This document shows, piece after piece, positions 6,846-8,897 of a DNA stretch of 8,897 bases; the stretch's first letter is position 1; each line of letters begins with the position of its first letter. This stretch comes from Bacteroidales bacterium (GTDB taxonomy: Bacteria > Bacteroidota > Bacteroidia > Bacteroidales > Bacteroidaceae), in contig SFPC01000071.1 in assembly GCA_004552195.1 (NCBI GenBank), positions 1 to 8,897 on the forward strand. The letters run 5' to 3'. Position numbers and translations under genes: made by a program. The notes under the pieces are model-generated. The model did not search any database. It was not told where the DNA came from and saw only the letters and a program-made list of their open reading frames with translations.

Positions 6846-8330
6846 TTACTCGCCGCGGCGGCTGTAGTTGGGAGCTTCGCTGGTGATGGTAATATCGTGC
6901 GGATGGCTTTCAAGTACGCCGGCTCCGGTGATGCGTGTGAACTTGGCATCGTGCAGCTTTTCGATGGTCGGTGCACCGCAGTAGCCCATGCCCGAGCGCA
7001 GTCCGCCAACCATCTGGTAAATTACTTCCTGCACGGAGCCTTTGTAAGGCACGCGGCCCGCAATGCCTTCCGGCACCAGTTTCTTCACGTCGCTCACGCT
7101 GCCTTGGAAGTAGCGGTCCTTGGAACCGTTCTCCATGGCTTCGAGTGAACCCATGCCTCGGTAGGTCTTGAATTTACGGCCGTTGAAGATGATGGTTTCA
7201 CCCGGACTTTCTTCTGTTCCGGCCACAAGAGAACCAATCATGACACTATATCCGCCGGCAGCCAAAGCCTTTACCACGTCGCCGGAATAGCGCAGTCCGC
7301 CATCGGCAATGAGAGGAATACCCGTGCCATTCAGAGCCTGTGCCACGTCGTATACGGCCGAAAGTTGCGGCACGCCTACACCGGCCACCACGCGGGTGGT
7401 GCAGATGGAGCCCGGACCGATGCCCACTTTCACGGCGTCGGCACCGGCATCGGCCAGCATACGTGCAGCGTCGCCCGTAGCCACGTTACCTACGACAATG
7501 TCCACACCGGTGAAATTGGCCTTGGCTTCTTTCAACTTTTCGATGACCGATTTGGAATGTCCGTGGGCGGTGTCAATCACGATGGCGTCGGCACCGGCCT
7601 GAATGAGGGCCTCCATGCGCTGCATGGTGTCAGCCGTAACGCCCACACCGGCTGCCACGCGCAAGCGGCCTTTGGCATCCTTGCAGGCCATGGGTTTGTC
7701 CTTGGCCTTGGTGATATCCTTATAAGTAATGAGTCCTACGAGGCGTCCGTGGGTATCTACCACGGGGAGTTTTTCGATTTTGTTTTCCTGCAGAATTTGT
7801 GCTGCTGCGTGCAAGTCGGTTTGTGTGGTGGTGGTTACGAGGTTTTCCTTCGTCATCACCTCATCGATGCGTTTGTCCGGATGGCGTTCAAAACGCAAGT
7901 CGCGGTTGGTAACGATGCCGACGAGGCAACCTTCATCGTCGACCACGGGGATGCCACCGATGTGGTACTCGTGCATCAGATCCAGGGCATCGCGCACCGT
8001 TTTGTAACGTTTGATGGTAATGGGGTCGTAAATCATACCGTTTTCAGCACGTTTCACGATGGCCACTTGGCGTGCCTGCTCCTCGATGCTCATGTTTTTG
8101 TGGATAACGCCGATACCTCCCTCGCGGGCAATGGCAATGGCCATTTGCGACTCCGTTACCGTGTCCATGGCAGCGGTTACGAACGGAATCTGCAGGTCGA
8201 TGTTGCGTGAGAACTTGGTGGCGAGCGAAACCTCGCGCGGCAATACTTCAGAATAAGCGGGAACCAAAAGGACGTCGTCAAACGTAAGGCCGTCCATCAC
8301 AATCTTGTCAGCAATAAAATCAGCAGTCAT
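6846..8330 (-). CDS. guaB: Inosine-5'-monophosphate dehydrogenase
   Basis: GuaB oxidises IMP to XMP with NAD+, the committed step of guanine nucleotide synthesis in the cytoplasm. The 494-residue product has the usual bacterial length and is complete. The N-terminal barrel part carries [20 protein letters not shown] (15-34) and [12 protein letters not shown]. Two CBS domains are inserted at about 97-150 and 157-215 and are expected to bind adenine or guanine nucleotides and tune activity. The barrel then resumes with the NAD-contacting IDTAHGHS (Asp253), GNVATGDAA, the catalytic loop [11 protein letters not shown] with nucleophile Cys310, the IMP phosphate loop [11 protein letters not shown] (Asp343), [10 protein letters not shown], and the flap RYFQ with the Arg406-Tyr407 pair. 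All key residues are in place. The ATG at 8330 sits 29 bases after a good -7 box. It is the first gene of the apparent transcription unit. Confidence 0.98.
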   Translation of the reverse strand: MTADFIADKIVMDGLTFDDVLLVPAYSEVLPREVSLATKFSRNIDLQIPFVTAAMDTVTESQMAIAIAREGGIGVIHKNMSIEEQARQVAIVKRAENGMIYDPITIKRYKTVRDALDLMHEYHIGGIPVVDDEGCLVGIVTNRDLRFERHPDKRIDEVMTKENLVTTTTQTDLHAAAQILQENKIEKLPVVDTHGRLVGLITYKDITKAKDKPMACKDAKGRLRVAAGVGVTADTMQRMEALIQAGADAIVIDTAHGHSKSVIEKLKEAKANFTGVDIVVGNVATGDAARMLADAGADAVKVGIGPGSICTTRVVAGVGVPQLSAVYDVAQALNGTGIPLIADGGLRYSGDVVKALAAGGYSVMIGSLVAGTEESPGETIIFNGRKFKTYRGMGSLEAMENGSKDRYFQGSVSDVKKLVPEGIAGRVPYKGSVQEVIYQMVGGLRSGMGYCGAPTIEKLHDAKFTRITGAGVLESHPHDITITSEAPNYSRRGE

Positions 8331-8358
8331 ACAAAGTACATTTTGTTTTTATTGCGCG

Positions 8359-8366
8359 CAAAAGTA
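8359..8366 (-). promoter_or_regulatory. guaB: Bacteroidetes-type -7 promoter box for guaB
   Basis: On the minus strand the sequence TACTTTTG matches the Bacteroidetes housekeeping -7 consensus TAnnTTTG. It lies 28 bases before the guaB ATG, so a start of transcription near 8350-8353 would leave a leader of about 20 bases. I do not see a clear TTG at the expected -33 position, which lowers confidence. A partial duplicate, TTACTTTTAA, occurs about 40 bases further upstream. Confidence 0.6.
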
Positions 8367-8452
8367 ATGATTTTTTGGGAGTAGATGGTGTATTTTTTCG
8401 TTAAAAGTAATATGCGGCTTTTTTCTCTCTCTTGGTTTTTCTGACTTGATGC

Positions 8453-8466
8453 CCGGAGAACTCCGG
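8453..8466. repeat. Short GC-rich inverted repeat between guaB and the IS remnant
   Basis: ccggag-aa-ctccgg forms a compact inverted repeat (5-6 bp stem). On the minus strand it lies between the transposase stop and the guaB promoter, a fitting place for a terminator of read-through from the IS, but no T-run follows directly on either strand. A polypyrimidine run (about 8418-8430) lies nearby on the plus strand. Function is uncertain. Confidence 0.3.
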
Positions 8467-8495
8467 TTGGCAGGCAGGGAACAAGTCGCCGAGTT

Positions 8496-8897
8496 GGGTT
8501 TTACAAATGGCGAACTATTTTTGGTTCATCCGACATTTCGAGTGATGCGACAGTCATGTAGGGCATAAAGCCTGAGGGTGAAATACCGGTCATCCCTGAA
8601 TCCGTATGCATTGCGTTTCATTACTTTTATCTTGTTATTGATACCCTCTACTTTTCCCGTTGAGACATGAGAATCATACCATGCCAGTATGCCTCTCCTG
8701 TGAGCGAGTAATGTTGCGGCCATCCTCATGAGCTGTGGAATCTTGCTTTCTCTGGCCTGCTTTACCCAATCATCAAGTACGGCTTCTGCTTTTTCCTTGC
8801 TTATCTGCGACCATATTTCTCTGAGTTGTTCCTTCAGATAGTAGGCCTTCGAGAGTGGCTCGTTCATGGCAAGGGCATTCGACAAGCGAACCTACGT
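8496..8897 (-). mobile_element. ISL3-family insertion sequence, 3' part only
   Basis: The transposase end at 8526 is followed by a short stretch that should contain the terminal inverted repeat of the element. The sequence beginning gggttttac at 8496 is my best guess for the IS boundary, since ISL3 ends usually begin with GG, but the other end is outside the window and the boundary cannot be confirmed. The element points towards guaB, so transcripts from it could enter the guaB promoter region. Confidence 0.4.
8526..8897 (-). pseudogene. ISL3-family transposase, C-terminal part with in-frame stop
   Basis: This is the C-terminal 119 residues or so of a DDE transposase of the ISL3 family. The clearest signature is STGKVEGINNKIKVMKRNAYGF, followed by YFTLRLYALH; it contains the third catalytic acid (Glu80 of this fragment). 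The preceding helix, NALAMNEPLSKAYYLKEQLREIW, also fits the family. The reading frame has a TAG at 8892-8894, only three codons before the conserved part, whereas full ISL3 transposases run to about 400-550 residues. So the visible frame is either a gene broken by a nonsense change or the tail of a frameshifted copy; TTG at 8885 and ATG at 8867 would be only fortuitous starts. The C-terminus ends NVG then TGA and looks intact. Only three bases upstream of the stop are visible, so this call depends on sequence outside the window. Confidence 0.8.

Noticed and set aside
7365..8210. Plus-strand open frame of 281 codons antisense to guaB
   Set aside because: The guaB frame has every catalytic motif; the antisense product is His/Gly/Val-rich and matches nothing I know.
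1..8897. CRISPR array, tRNA or rRNA genes, phage or defence genes
   Set aside because: I looked for regular repeats with spacers, RNA gene signatures and defence-protein motifs in all gaps and saw none.

Overview
The window looks like a chromosomal segment from a member of the Bacteroidales, most likely Prevotella or a close relative. The reasons are the style of the MutL, IMP dehydrogenase, OstA-like and paired parvulin proteins, a Bacteroidetes-type -7 promoter box (TAnnTTTG) before guaB, the lack of clear Shine-Dalgarno sequences at the starts I inspected, and the gene order guaB / parvulin / SurA / OstA-like / mutL, which I recall from Bacteroides and Prevotella genomes. The assignment rests on recognition, not on a search.

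All real genes are on the minus strand, so transcription runs from right to left. The right edge (about 8496-8897) holds the 3' end of an ISL3-family transposase gene with an in-frame TAG three codons before the preserved part. Next are a short AT-rich region with the guaB promoter, then guaB (IMP dehydrogenase), a periplasmic parvulin-type prolyl isomerase, a SurA-like two-parvulin chaperone, an OstA/LptA-like lipopolysaccharide transport protein, and mutL, which runs off the left edge with roughly the last 20-40 codons missing.

The layout suggests one transcription unit led by guaB. Only the guaB upstream region contains a match to the Bacteroidetes -7 box; the other gaps do not. Three secreted proteins in the middle form an envelope-assembly block: two periplasmic folding factors for outer-membrane proteins, and an OstA-fold protein expected to work in LPS export. 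Housekeeping genes for GTP synthesis and mismatch repair lie on either side.

The gaps between genes are 118-203 bases, long for a tight operon, and they are not featureless. The ppiC-surA gap holds an 86-base nested inverted repeat that can fold as a three-way junction with a possible loop contact. The surA-lptA gap holds a 15-bp stem-loop that is complete only in the minus-strand RNA because of G-U pairs. The guaB-ppiC gap holds two copies of a 10-base palindrome. The lptA-mutL gap holds a 20-base tandem repeat. These intergenic structures, together with a MutL that lacks the canonical endonuclease residues, are the parts most worth a second look. I found no CRISPR array, tRNA, rRNA, prophage or defence system, and no clearly new multi-gene system.
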